Shown here in pieces: positions 33,152-41,428 of a stretch of 64,000 bases of DNA. The DNA comes from Winogradskya humida (GTDB lineage Bacteria > Actinomycetota > Actinomycetes > Mycobacteriales > Micromonosporaceae). Position numbers and translations under genes: made by a program. Location of the stretch: contig NZ_BOMN01000057.1 of assembly GCF_016862215.1 (NCBI RefSeq), positions 1 to 64,000 on the forward strand. The letters run 5' to 3'. Under the pieces are notes generated by a model, which was not told the origin of the DNA, searched no databases, and saw only the letters and a list, made by a program, of their open reading frames with translations. Positions within the stretch are counted from its first letter, which is position 1. The number at the start of each line of letters is the position of its first letter.

Positions 33152-34174
33152 GTGAAACGCCCCACTATCGCCGATATCGCGCGGCGTGCCGGCGTGTCCA
33201 AGGGTGCGGTCTCGTACGCGCTCAATGGGCAGCCCGGTGTTTCCGATGCCACGCGGGAGCGCATCGTCGCCATCGCCCGGGAGATCGGCTTCAATCCGAA
33301 CAGTGCGGCGCGGGCACTGTCCGGTGCCAGTTCGCGGGCGATCGGGCTCACGCTGTGCCGGCCGGCGCGGATGCTCAGTATCGAGCCGTTCTTCATGGGC
33401 CTGATCAGCGGGTTCGAGCAGGTGCTGGCCGCCCGGTCGTACGCGCTGATGCTGCAGGTCGTTCCCGACCCGGAGACCGAGATCGAGGTCTACCGCCGCT
33501 GGTGGGGTGAGCGCCGCGTCGACGGCGTGCTCGTCACGGATCTGCGCGAGAACGACATTCGCATCCCCGTCCTCGACGAGCTGCAGCTGCCCGCGGTGGT
33601 CATAGGGGGTCCGGGTGACACGGGCCGCCTGACGCAGGTCCGCTCCGATGACGCCGGCCCGATCCGGGAGGCGATGGCACACCTGATCGGGCTCGGTCAC
33701 CGCCGGATCGCCCGGGTGGGTGGGCCTCCGGAAATGCTGCACACGCGTACGCGTACCCGCGCATTCGACGAGGCCTGCCAGACGCTCGGCCTGCCCGAAG
33801 CAGTGACGGTCTCCTCCGACTACACGGGTGAGGAGGGCAGCCGCGCCACCCGCGACCTGCTCGCCCGCCCGGACCGCCCCACCGCGATCATCTATGACAA
33901 CGACGTCATGGCGGTCGCGGGTCTCGCAGTCGCCCAGGAGATCGGCCTCTCCGTCCCCGCGGACCTCTCCATCGTGGCCTGGGACGACTCGCCCCTCTGC
34001 TCACTGGTCCACCCGCCCCTGACCGCCCTGACCCGCGACGTCCCGGCCTACGGAGCCCACGCCGCCCGCCAGCTCCTGGCCGCCATCGCCGGCGAACCGG
34101 TCTCCGACGCGGAAGAACAGTCCGCCCACCTCACCCCGCGAGGAAGCACGGCCTCACCCGCTGCACGCGTGTAG
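33152..34174 (+). CDS. LacI-family transcriptional regulator
   Basis: A 340-residue regulator. The N-terminal helix-turn-helix reads TIADIARRAGVSKGAVSYALNG, followed by the hinge helix PNSAARALSG and a periplasmic-binding-protein-like ligand domain (RVDGVLVTDLRENDI through VAWDDSPLCSLVHPPLTAL). The GTG start has GGGAGG eight bases upstream. No sugar transporter or hydrolase gene is adjacent, so its effector cannot be inferred; the divergent small gene at 32730-33077 is a possible target. Confidence 0.9.
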   Translation: MKRPTIADIARRAGVSKGAVSYALNGQPGVSDATRERIVAIAREIGFNPNSAARALSGASSRAIGLTLCRPARMLSIEPFFMGLISGFEQVLAARSYALMLQVVPDPETEIEVYRRWWGERRVDGVLVTDLRENDIRIPVLDELQLPAVVIGGPGDTGRLTQVRSDDAGPIREAMAHLIGLGHRRIARVGGPPEMLHTRTRTRAFDEACQTLGLPEAVTVSSDYTGEEGSRATRDLLARPDRPTAIIYDNDVMAVAGLAVAQEIGLSVPADLSIVAWDDSPLCSLVHPPLTALTRDVPAYGAHAARQLLAAIAGEPVSDAEEQSAHLTPRGSTASPAARV

Positions 34175-34203
34175 TCCGGCGCAGGAGGCGTCGGACCTGG
34201 GCG

Positions 34204-34572
34204 TCAGGCGCCGCTGAGGTCAAGGTGGTCCCGGATGCGGTGGGCGAGTTGCATGGGCGGGGCGGATTCCTTGAGCGTGCGGAGCTGGTAGAAGGCGCGT
34301 AGCGGGGCTGTGCGAGCCCGATGTTCGGCGAGGATCTGCGGGAGCTGGTGACGTTTGTCTGCCAGCCGGGGGTCTTGTTCGAGGCGGCCTTCGTCGAAGG
34401 TCACCTGCATGTGGGCATCGAATCGGCGGCCCCAATCTGTGCCGTTCTTGACTGCGGCATGGCAGAGGTCGCCGATGTTGATCGGTGGCAGACCCCTGTC
34501 CTCTGCGAGGAGTTTCGTGGCGTGCCAGGCATCGAGGACGCCGGGTTCCGTCAGGACGGCCAGGTGAGTCAT
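34204..34572 (-). CDS. Hypothetical protein
   Basis: A 122-residue soluble protein starting MTHLAVLTEPGVLDAWHATK, with a Lys/Arg/Gln-rich helical C-terminal half. No family was recognised. The start at 34572 is the first ATG giving a plausible N-terminus; longer open frames run into the divergent phytochrome gene. The 3' half is helical and charged, as in a nucleic-acid-binding or regulatory protein, but this is speculation. Confidence 0.5.
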   Translation of the reverse strand: MTHLAVLTEPGVLDAWHATKLLAEDRGLPPINIGDLCHAAVKNGTDWGRRFDAHMQVTFDEGRLEQDPRLADKRHQLPQILAEHRARTAPLRAFYQLRTLKESAPPMQLAHRIRDHLDLSGA

Positions 34573-34620
34573 TCGGGTTCCGATCAAGCGGTGGGCGTCG
34601 TGGCTGGCTAATGTCGGTTG

Positions 34621-36870
34621 GTGACTGGTGAGGGGTGGCTTTCGGATCGGGCTACGGCTGCTGAGCTGGAGACCGGGACGACGTTCGACCTGGCGGAGTG
34701 TGTCCGGGAGCCTATTCATCGGCTCGGGGGTGTGCAGTCGTACGGTGCGCTGGTTGCTCTGGCCGGGGATCGGGTGGTGGTGGCGAGTGCGAATGCCGCG
34801 GGGATGCTCGGGGTGGGGTCGCTCGTCGGGGCGCCTGTGGGGTTGTTGCTGAGCACTGAGCAGGTGGAGGCGCTGACCGGGCTCGCTGACGCGGATACCG
34901 GGCAGACGGCGATGATGCCGATCGAGCTGGTGAGCGGCGACGGGCCCCGCCGGTTCGATGTGACCGTGCATCGTTCGGACGGGATGCTGGTGCTGGAGTT
35001 CGAGCCGCCGGCTCGGGAGCTGGCCAACGAGTTCATGGCGTTCTATGCGCCGATCCGGGCGGCGCTGGTGCGGCTGCAGCGGGCCGTGACCGTCACCGAG
35101 GCGTGTCAGGCCGCTGTTCAGGAGATCCGGGCGATCACGGGGTACGACAGGGTGGTCGCCTATCGCTTCGAGTCCTCCGACGGGCCGGGTGAGGTGATCG
35201 CGGAGGAGGTCGTGGGGGACTGGGAGCCGTGGCGGGGGCTGTGGTTCCCGGCGACCGACATCCCGCCGCAGGCCCGGCTGCTCTACGAGCGGAACTGGAT
35301 CCGGGTCATCGCGGACGTCGAGGACGCCACCGCGCAGCTGGTGCCGCCGATCCTGCCGGGGACCGGTGAGCCGTTGGACCTGTCGCTGTCGGTTCTGCGT
35401 ACGGTGTCGCCGTTTCATCTCGAGTATCTGCGAAACATCGGGGTCACCTCGTCGATGTCGGTGTCGTTGCTGGCCAACGGCCGGTTGTGGGGCCTGATCG
35501 CGTGTCATGGCCGGGGTGTGCAGCAGCTGAGCCCGCAGCTCCGGGCGGCGTGCGAGTTCTTCGGGGTGGCGCTGTCACTGCACCTGGCCGCGCTGCGGGA
35601 ACGCGACGACACGGCCGCCCGCGAGCGGTCCCGCACGGTAATCGCGCGGCTGATGGAGCGTGTCGCCGCGGACCTGCCGACCGGGTGGGCGAGCGGGCCG
35701 GGTGGGCTCGAGCAGGTGGTGGAGAACGAGGCGGTTGTCGTACGCACGAACGGCCGCACGATCGTGCACGGCACCGACCCGGGCCCGGAGGCGATCGCCG
35801 CGCTGCTCGCCGAGCTTCCGGAGCTGGCTGCCGGGCAGCTCTGGCACAGCGATCGGCTGGCGGAGGAGGTGCCCGCGCTCGCCGCGTTCTCGGGCGTTCT
35901 CGACGGCGCTCTGGTGCTGCCGCTCAGTGCCACAGGCGATTGCATTATCTGGGTACGCCGTGAGCGTACGGTGCAAAGACGCTGGGCTATCGATCCCAGC
36001 GCACCCGTCGTCCTGGGCCCGCACGGCACCCGGCTGACCCCACGCGGCTCGACGGCCGTCTTCCTCGCCTCGGTGCGCGGCCGCAGCATGCCGTGGTCGC
36101 CGACCGACCTTGCCATGGTTGCCGAACTGGGCCGCGCGATCATGGAGATCGCGGTGGCGCACGCCCGCCAGCTGGCCGCCCTCAACGCCGAGCTGACCCG
36201 CAGCAACGTCGACCTGGACTCGTTCGCCCACGCCGCCGCGCACGACCTCAAAGAGCCGTTGCGCGGCATTGCGAACACCGCGACGTTCATCGCGGAGGAC
36301 GCCGCCGACACCCTGGACCCGCAGACCACGCAGCGCCTCGAATCGATCCAGCGCCTCGCCGTACGCATGGACGAGCTGCTCAACGCCCTGCTCTACTACT
36401 CCCGCCTCGGACGCACCGACCTGCGCCGCGAACCGGTCAACCTGCGCGCGGCGACCCTGCGCGCCCTGGAGGTGGCCGGCCCGCGTCTGGAAGCAGCCGA
36501 GGTCGAGGTGGAGCTGCCCGACCCGTCGGCCACGCTCGCCGCGGACCCGGTGCTCTTCGAAGAGATCCTGGTCAACCTCCTGGTCAACGCCGCGAAGTAC
36601 GCCCACCCGACCGGCCCGCGCGGGGTGAGCGTCTTCGCGGGGCCGGCCGGCACTCTCAACGTCCGCGACAACGGCGTCGGCATGCCGCCCCACCTGCGCG
36701 AACAGGCCTTCCAGCTGTTCCGCCGCCTGCACCCCAAATCCGCACCCCACGACGGCTCCGGAGCGGGCCTGGCCATCGTGCGCCGCATCGTCGAACGCCA
36801 CGGCGGCCAGGTCTGGGCCGAGGACGCCCCCGGTGGCGGCACGACGATGCGGGCAACTTTTCCTAGTTGA
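34621..36870 (+). CDS. Bacteriophytochrome histidine kinase
   Basis: A 749-residue sensor kinase. The N-terminal PAS_2 domain contains the biliverdin-type Cys27 (DLAECVREPIHRLGGVQSYG). The GAF domain (about 140-310) has PATDIPPQAR, equivalent to the PASDIP motif, and LIACHG with the chromophore-contact His. A PHY domain (about 320-500) precedes HisKA with phospho-acceptor His541 (FAHAAAHDLKEPLRG) and an HATPase domain (VNAAKYA, DNGVGMPPH, GSGAGLAIVRRIV). It should bind biliverdin and phosphorylate a response regulator in response to red/far-red light. No heme oxygenase or response-regulator gene is adjacent; an Rcp-like regulator lies 7 kb downstream. A GTG start is chosen (TTG at 34618 also open). 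Confidence 0.92.
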   Translation: MTGEGWLSDRATAAELETGTTFDLAECVREPIHRLGGVQSYGALVALAGDRVVVASANAAGMLGVGSLVGAPVGLLLSTEQVEALTGLADADTGQTAMMPIELVSGDGPRRFDVTVHRSDGMLVLEFEPPARELANEFMAFYAPIRAALVRLQRAVTVTEACQAAVQEIRAITGYDRVVAYRFESSDGPGEVIAEEVVGDWEPWRGLWFPATDIPPQARLLYERNWIRVIADVEDATAQLVPPILPGTGEPLDLSLSVLRTVSPFHLEYLRNIGVTSSMSVSLLANGRLWGLIACHGRGVQQLSPQLRAACEFFGVALSLHLAALRERDDTAARERSRTVIARLMERVAADLPTGWASGPGGLEQVVENEAVVVRTNGRTIVHGTDPGPEAIAALLAELPELAAGQLWHSDRLAEEVPALAAFSGVLDGALVLPLSATGDCIIWVRRERTVQRRWAIDPSAPVVLGPHGTRLTPRGSTAVFLASVRGRSMPWSPTDLAMVAELGRAIMEIAVAHARQLAALNAELTRSNVDLDSFAHAAAHDLKEPLRGIANTATFIAEDAADTLDPQTTQRLESIQRLAVRMDELLNALLYYSRLGRTDLRREPVNLRAATLRALEVAGPRLEAAEVEVELPDPSATLAADPVLFEEILVNLLVNAAKYAHPTGPRGVSVFAGPAGTLNVRDNGVGMPPHLREQAFQLFRRLHPKSAPHDGSGAGLAIVRRIVERHGGQVWAEDAPGGGTTMRATFPS

Positions 36871-37594
36871 CGTCCGGGAAATCGGGCTGCTCCGGGCCAT
36901 GGGGAATGTCGATGCGGGCCTCGCCCGTGCGCAGGGCGCGGAGGATGACGCGGCCGACGTACTCAGAGGACTGCGGGACCAGGCCGCCCGGCCGGACCAC
37001 CGTGCGGTCCTGGAACATGCCACCGCCGAACTCGGTCGCGGTGATCGACGGCAGCAGCAGCGTCACCTGGATGTTGTCGTCGGCGAGCTCGAGGCGGGCC
37101 ACGTCGCTGAGCATGTTGACCGCGCATTTGGTCGCGGCGTAGCTCCCGACGCCCGGAGTGACCGCGCGGGTGCTGCCCGAGCTGACGTTGACGATCCGCC
37201 CGCCCCCGGCCGCGCGCAGATGCGGCAGGACGGCCTGGATGCCGTTGACCACGCTCACGACGTTCAGGTTGAGCAGGCCGAGGTATTCCGCCGGGTCGAT
37301 CTCCTCGATCCGCCGGTGGTAGCCCGCACCGGCGTTGTTGACCAGCGCGTCCACGTGGCCGTGCCGATCGGCTGCGGCGGTCGCCAGCGCGTGCACCTGG
37401 GCCGGGTCGGTGACATCGGTCGTCACCGCGAGGGCGCCGCCCAGCTCCTTGCTCAGTGCCTCGAGGCGATCGGTCCGGCGGGCGGCCAGCACCGGATGGG
37501 CACCGGCGTCGTGCAGCAGCCGGGCGGTGGCCTCGCCGATCCCCGACGATGCCCCGGTGACGATGACGACCTTGCCGGTCAGTGAATAGGTCAT
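36863..37594 (-). CDS. Short-chain dehydrogenase/reductase
   Basis: A 243-residue classical SDR: VIVTGASSGIGEATARLL for cofactor binding, VNNAGAG, the catalytic Ser in VNVSSGS and Tyr/Lys in YAATKCAVN. AARRTDRLE after the second strand suggests NADP. The substrate is unknown. Its start overlaps the stop of the upstream alpha/beta hydrolase gene by four bases (ATGA), forming a two-gene operon, and its 3' end overlaps the phytochrome gene by eight bases. Confidence 0.9.
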   Translation of the reverse strand: MTYSLTGKVVIVTGASSGIGEATARLLHDAGAHPVLAARRTDRLEALSKELGGALAVTTDVTDPAQVHALATAAADRHGHVDALVNNAGAGYHRRIEEIDPAEYLGLLNLNVVSVVNGIQAVLPHLRAAGGGRIVNVSSGSTRAVTPGVGSYAATKCAVNMLSDVARLELADDNIQVTLLLPSITATEFGGGMFQDRTVVRPGGLVPQSSEYVGRVILRALRTGEARIDIPHGPEQPDFPDVN

Positions 37595-38502
37595 TCGTGG
37601 CTCCTGAACCAGTCGAGCATGGGATCGGGGCGGCGCTGGAATTCAACGTAGCCGTCCCAGCGCGCGGTGCTGCCCTCGATCCACTGCAGCTTCTTGTCGG
37701 TGAGGGGGATCGCGTCGTACATGGCCTGGACGTCCGACGGGTCGGTCAGCACGTCGTCGCGTACCTGATAGAGGAAGGTCGGGACGCGGACGTGCCGGGC
37801 CCATTCCACGGGTACGCGCCGGGCGATGCCGAGGCCCGCTCCGGCCCTCTCGACGACGAGCTCCTCGAGCCGCCCGAAGTGCTCGCCGAGCTCCAGCGCG
37901 GCCAGCCGCCGGCCCATGATGACGCTCGCGGTCACCGGCTGCGGCGCGACCAGTGCGGACACCCCGTCGAACACCTCGGGGAACTGCGCCATCGCCGCGA
38001 ATGTGGAACTCGCCCCCATGCACCGGCTGAACAATCCGATCGTCATGTCCCGGGTGTCAGGGCGGTGCCGCGCGTACGCCAGCGCCCCGGCCACGTCCCG
38101 CGCCTCGAGGATGCCCCCGGACACCACGCCGCCGTGGGCCGCGCCGCTGAGTCCGTGATTGCGCAGGTCGTAGGCGAGCACCGCGTACCCGGCGTCGTGC
38201 AGGATCCGGTAGTCCGGGATGAAGTCGACCTCGAAACCGTTGCCGCTCGCCGCCCACGCCGAGTGCCACGGCTCCAGGTGCGTCGGCATCCCGGAGCGGG
38301 TGAAGCCCATCGGATGGTTCGCGATGATCAGCCTGTCGGCGCCCGGCGCGGGGATGAACCACCCTTCGAGGGGTACGCCGTCCCGGGCCGCGAACGTCAC
38401 GTCCTCGTACTCGAGTCCCGCCTCGGACGGCAGGTGCAGAACCGGTGAGCGCGGCGTGAACACGAACCCGTCGGCGAACCTGGAAAGCGTCTGCTCAACC
38501 AT
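37591..38502 (-). CDS. Alpha/beta hydrolase with Cys at the nucleophile elbow
   Basis: A 303-residue protein with an alpha/beta hydrolase fold: LIIANHPMGFTRSG for the oxyanion region, VLAYDLRNHGLSG, then IGLFSRCMGASSTF at the nucleophile elbow. The usual GxSxG is here S-R-C-M-G, so Cys stands in place of Ser, as in dienelactone hydrolases. FLYQVRDDVLTDPSDVQ supplies the likely acid. It may act on esters or lactones, or be a non-standard hydrolase. It is coupled to the following SDR gene. The open frame continues upstream to 38679; the ATG at 38502 gives a plausible N-terminus. Confidence 0.82.
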   Translation of the reverse strand: MVEQTLSRFADGFVFTPRSPVLHLPSEAGLEYEDVTFAARDGVPLEGWFIPAPGADRLIIANHPMGFTRSGMPTHLEPWHSAWAASGNGFEVDFIPDYRILHDAGYAVLAYDLRNHGLSGAAHGGVVSGGILEARDVAGALAYARHRPDTRDMTIGLFSRCMGASSTFAAMAQFPEVFDGVSALVAPQPVTASVIMGRRLAALELGEHFGRLEELVVERAGAGLGIARRVPVEWARHVRVPTFLYQVRDDVLTDPSDVQAMYDAIPLTDKKLQWIEGSTARWDGYVEFQRRPDPMLDWFRSHE

Positions 38503-38582
38503 GAATCCAGTCAACGTCCGTCGCGCCGGGAACAGAAAGACCGGCTCCCTCCTGATCGATACCGCGCGGATATGAATGACGT

Positions 38583-38984
38583 CTAGGCGAGCCGGAGAAG
38601 CCCCGCCGCTGTCGGCGTGAAGCCGCACCGCTCCAGGTAGAAATGCTCGAGGTGGGGCTCGTAGTCGACGTGCAGCCATTCACACCCCGCTGCGCGCGCC
38701 TCCTCCGCGGCCCTCGCGACCAGCGCTGCCCCGATGCCCTGATGCTGCCGGCCGGGGTCGACCGCGGTGTCGAGCAGGAACGCGTGGACCCCGCCGTCCC
38801 AGCAGACCTGGATGAACCCGGCCAGCTCCCCGCCGTCGAAAGCGCCGACCCACGTGAGCGCATGCCGTTCCAGTTGCCGCGCCCATCCCGTGATCCGGCC
38901 CGGCTCCTTCCCGAAGGCCCGCGCGTGCAGGGCGCTCAGCACAACGTCATCAACCTCGAACCGGGTCCGCAGCTCAAGCATCAC
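38583..38984 (-). CDS. GNAT-family acetyltransferase
   Basis: A 133-residue protein with the acetyl-CoA-binding motif DPGRQHQGIGAALVARA (Q/R-x-x-G-x-G/A) and a C-terminal FYLERCGF strand-helix. These are the hallmarks of GNAT N-acetyltransferases. The acceptor is unknown. Two ATG codons at the start differ by one residue. It is divergent from the sigma-factor gene, whose predicted promoter lies in the 79-base gap. Confidence 0.85.
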   Translation of the reverse strand: MMLELRTRFEVDDVVLSALHARAFGKEPGRITGWARQLERHALTWVGAFDGGELAGFIQVCWDGGVHAFLLDTAVDPGRQHQGIGAALVARAAEEARAAGCEWLHVDYEPHLEHFYLERCGFTPTAAGLLRLA

Positions 38985-38998
38985 CCCGACACGCTATC

Positions 38999-39025
38999 TG
39001 TCACCTTTGCCGCGGCCGGCTCGTC
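38999..39025 (+). promoter_or_regulatory. ECF41-type promoter candidate
   Basis: TGTCACC (38999-39005) is separated by exactly 16 bases from CGTC (39022-39025). The published ECF41 consensus, as recalled, is TGTCACA-N16-CGTC, so only one -35 base differs. The -10-like element is 38 bases before the ATG of the adjacent ECF sigma gene, which suggests autoregulation. Confidence 0.72.
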
Positions 39026-39063
39026 AGGTTTCGTGACGGAGTTCGCTCGGGGAAGGTGGCGAC

Positions 39064-39924
39064 ATGACCGGGACGGCCTCGGAGCTGGCGGAGGCTTTTG
39101 AACTGCAGCGGGAGCGGCTGGTCGGGGTCGCATACCGGGTGCTCGGGTCTCGGGTGGACGCCGAGGACGCGGTGCAGGAGGCGTGGCTGCGGCTGGCTCG
39201 GCAGGACGCGGACGGCGTCGACAATCTGGCCGGGTGGCTGACGACCGTTGTCGGGCGGATCTGCATCGACATGCTGCGGTCGCGGAAGGCCAGACCCGAG
39301 GTTTCGTACGAGGACCGGCTGCCCGAGTTCGTGGTGACCGAGGATCGCGGCGCGGATCCCGAGGAGGAGTCGGTGCTCGCCGAGTCGGTGGGGCTGGCGC
39401 TGTTGGTGGTGCTCGACACGCTCAGCCCGGCCGAGCGGCTGGCGTTCGTGTTGCACGACATGTTCGCGGTGCCGTTCGACGAGATCGCAACGGTTCTCGG
39501 CAGGTCGACCGATGCCACGAAGATGCTGGCCAGCAGGGCCCGGCGCAAGGTGCAGGACCCGCATGGTCCCGCGGGGGAGCCGCGGCAGCAGCGTGCCGTG
39601 GTCGATGCGTTTCTCGCGGCTGCCCGGGGCGGGGATTTCGAGGCAATGGTGCGGATGCTGGATCCCGGGGTGACCTGGCGGTCGTACACCGCGCGCCGGA
39701 CGATCTCGATGCGTGGAGCCGAGGAGGTGGCCGGTCGTGCCCTGCGGGGGGCCCGGGCCACCGCGACCTCCCGCCGGGTCCTGGTCGACGGCCGTCCCGG
39801 GGTCGTGTCGGTGAGCCGCAAGGGGAAGGTGCTGGGGGTGCTGGCGTGCACCGTGGTCGACGGCCGGATCGTCGAGATCGTGTCGACCACGGACCCGTCG
39901 CGGATCGCGATGTTACGTCCCTGA
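39064..39924 (+). CDS. ECF sigma factor, SigJ/ECF41-like, with SnoaL-like C-terminal domain
   Basis: A 286-residue sigma factor. Region 2 (ERLVGVAYRVLGSRVDAEDAVQEAWLRL) and region 4 (LSPAERLAFVLHDMFAVPFDEIATVLGRS) are clear. They are followed by an SnoaL-like C-terminal extension (AFLAAARGGDFEAMVRMLDPGVTWRSY) that in ECF41 proteins modulates activity in place of an anti-sigma factor. The conserved DGGGK motif of ECF41 is not visible, so grouping is tentative. An AhpD-like gene follows after 50 bases, the usual ECF41 partner, and a matching promoter lies upstream. Confidence 0.85.
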   Translation: MTGTASELAEAFELQRERLVGVAYRVLGSRVDAEDAVQEAWLRLARQDADGVDNLAGWLTTVVGRICIDMLRSRKARPEVSYEDRLPEFVVTEDRGADPEEESVLAESVGLALLVVLDTLSPAERLAFVLHDMFAVPFDEIATVLGRSTDATKMLASRARRKVQDPHGPAGEPRQQRAVVDAFLAAARGGDFEAMVRMLDPGVTWRSYTARRTISMRGAEEVAGRALRGARATATSRRVLVDGRPGVVSVSRKGKVLGVLACTVVDGRIVEIVSTTDPSRIAMLRP

Positions 39925-39974
39925 TGGCCCGCTCGTCGTAGGAGAAACAGGCATCGGCCACGAAGGAGATCGTC

Positions 39975-40445
39975 ATGCAGGCTCGGATCGACGCGTTCGG
40001 CACGGAACTCGCTCCGAAGATCGTGAAGTACTTCGTCTCGGCGAACAAGGTGCTGGTCGGCTCGACGCTGCCGGCGGCGACGCAGGAGCTCGTGAAGATC
40101 CGGGCCAGCCAGATCAACGGCTGTGGGTGGTGCCTCGACATGCACACCAAGGACGCCGCGGCGGCGGGTGAGACCTCGGTGCGGCTGAACCTGGTCGGGG
40201 CCTGGCGGGAGGCGACGGTCTTCACGGAGGCCGAGCGGGCCGCCCTGGAACTCGCCGAGCAGGGCACCCGGATCGCCGACAGTGCCGGCGTCACCGACGA
40301 CGTGTGGGCGAACGCCGCCAAGCACTACGACGAGGAGCAGCTGATGGCCCTCGTCGCCACGATCGCCCTGATCAACGCGTTCAACCGGATGAACGTCATC
40401 ACCCGGCAGCCGGCGGGTGGCTACCAGCCGGGTCAGTACGCATGA
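39975..40445 (+). CDS. Carboxymuconolactone decarboxylase family, AhpD-like
   Basis: A 156-residue protein with the peroxidase-type CxxC site in NGCGWCLDMHTKDAAAAG, including the His of the AhpD proton relay. Members are alkylhydroperoxidase-like proteins. The gene follows the ECF sigma gene and is the classic regulatory partner of ECF41 sigmas, probably controlled by them. AAGGAG lies before the ATG. The 3' end overlaps the convergent methyltransferase fragment by 47 bases. Confidence 0.88.
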   Translation: MQARIDAFGTELAPKIVKYFVSANKVLVGSTLPAATQELVKIRASQINGCGWCLDMHTKDAAAAGETSVRLNLVGAWREATVFTEAERAALELAEQGTRIADSAGVTDDVWANAAKHYDEEQLMALVATIALINAFNRMNVITRQPAGGYQPGQYA

Positions 40446-40968
40446 CGAGCAGGTCCAGGTGGTCGATGACCGGGCCGGTCGCGGTCTCGGCCGCTGTGCG
40501 CAGGCGTTCGAGGCCGGCGGCGTACTCCTCGTCGGTGATCAGTTGAAGTGGGGTGTGCGCCTCGCGGCGTAGCGTCGCGACGATCTCCTGCAGCGAGGAC
40601 GCGGTGTGCTGCGGGACCTTGGAGAGTTTGACGGTACGGAACCCCGTGAACGCTTGCTCGATGTCGGCGACGCTGGGGTAGGTGTCCAGCACCCGCACAG
40701 CCTCGGTGAAGTACCGGAACTGCGTGATCCCCTCGGGCCGGCCCGCGAACGCCGACCGGATCAGCACCACAGCGCCGGGCCGCAGCACCCGGCGCAGCTC
40801 GGCGGCGGCCGCGGCCAGGTCAGGCACGTGGTGGATCACGGTGGAGATCCACACCGCGTCCACACTGGAATCCGGTAGCGGGATCGCGGCGGCCTCACCG
40901 GCCAGGACCGGCCGGAACACCGACAGGTCCCGCATCGCGGCCGACGGCTCGACGGCAAGCCTGGGCAT
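40399..40968 (-). pseudogene. Truncated SAM-dependent methyltransferase
   Basis: The frame holds the middle and C-terminal part of a class I methyltransferase: RLAVEPSAAM (motif II region), LPDSSVDAVWISTVIHHVPD, ELRRVLRPGAVVLIRSAF and FRYFTEAVRVLDTYPS. The N-terminal SAM-binding glycine loop (about 50-60 residues) is missing. The open frame reaches 41022 but then overlaps the divergent GNAT gene start at 41015. It is therefore most likely a 5'-truncated remnant; an ATG at 40968 could give a fragment. Confidence 0.65.
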
Positions 40969-41014
40969 CCGTGGGGTTGTATGCGATGCGCGCCATGCTG
41001 ACAGAATTGCCGAC

Positions 41015-41428
41015 GTGATCAACGTACGTCAATTTGAATGGACCGACTTCGATGCGGTGACGGCGGTGTGGGAAGCCACGGGCCGCGACGTCGTGACCCG
41101 CCCCGAGCTCGAGGCCAAACTGACCCGAGACCCCGAGCTCTTCCTGGTGGCAGCGTCCGATGACGAGGTGGCCGGGGTCGTGCTCGGCACCTACGACGGC
41201 CGCCGGGGCTGGATCCTCCGGCTGGCCGTCCACCCCGGACACCGCCGCAAGGGCATCGCGAGTCAGCTGGTGAAGGAGCTCGAGGACCGCTTCGAGCGCA
41301 TCGGCTGCCCCCGGGTCAACCTCCTGGTCATGCCCGACAACGAGGCCGGCCTGCGGTTCTGGCGTGCCCTCGGCTACCTCCCCTACCCCGACGTGCTCTG
41401 CTCAAAGCCCCTGCGCTCCGGCGTCTAG
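41015..41428 (+). CDS. GNAT-family acetyltransferase
   Basis: A 137-residue protein with GTG start. The acetyl-CoA-binding motif is VHPGHRRKGIASQLVKELE, followed by NLLVMPDNEAGLRFWRALGY, which matches RimI-like GNAT proteins. The substrate is unknown. Its 5' end sits in the gap created by truncation of the adjacent methyltransferase, and its stop overlaps the convergent ABC-transporter remnant by 27 bases. Confidence 0.88.
   Translation: MINVRQFEWTDFDAVTAVWEATGRDVVTRPELEAKLTRDPELFLVAASDDEVAGVVLGTYDGRRGWILRLAVHPGHRRKGIASQLVKELEDRFERIGCPRVNLLVMPDNEAGLRFWRALGYLPYPDVLCSKPLRSGV

Noticed and set aside
34204..34572. Integrase or toxin remnant
   Set aside because: No catalytic motif or fold signature supports either idea.
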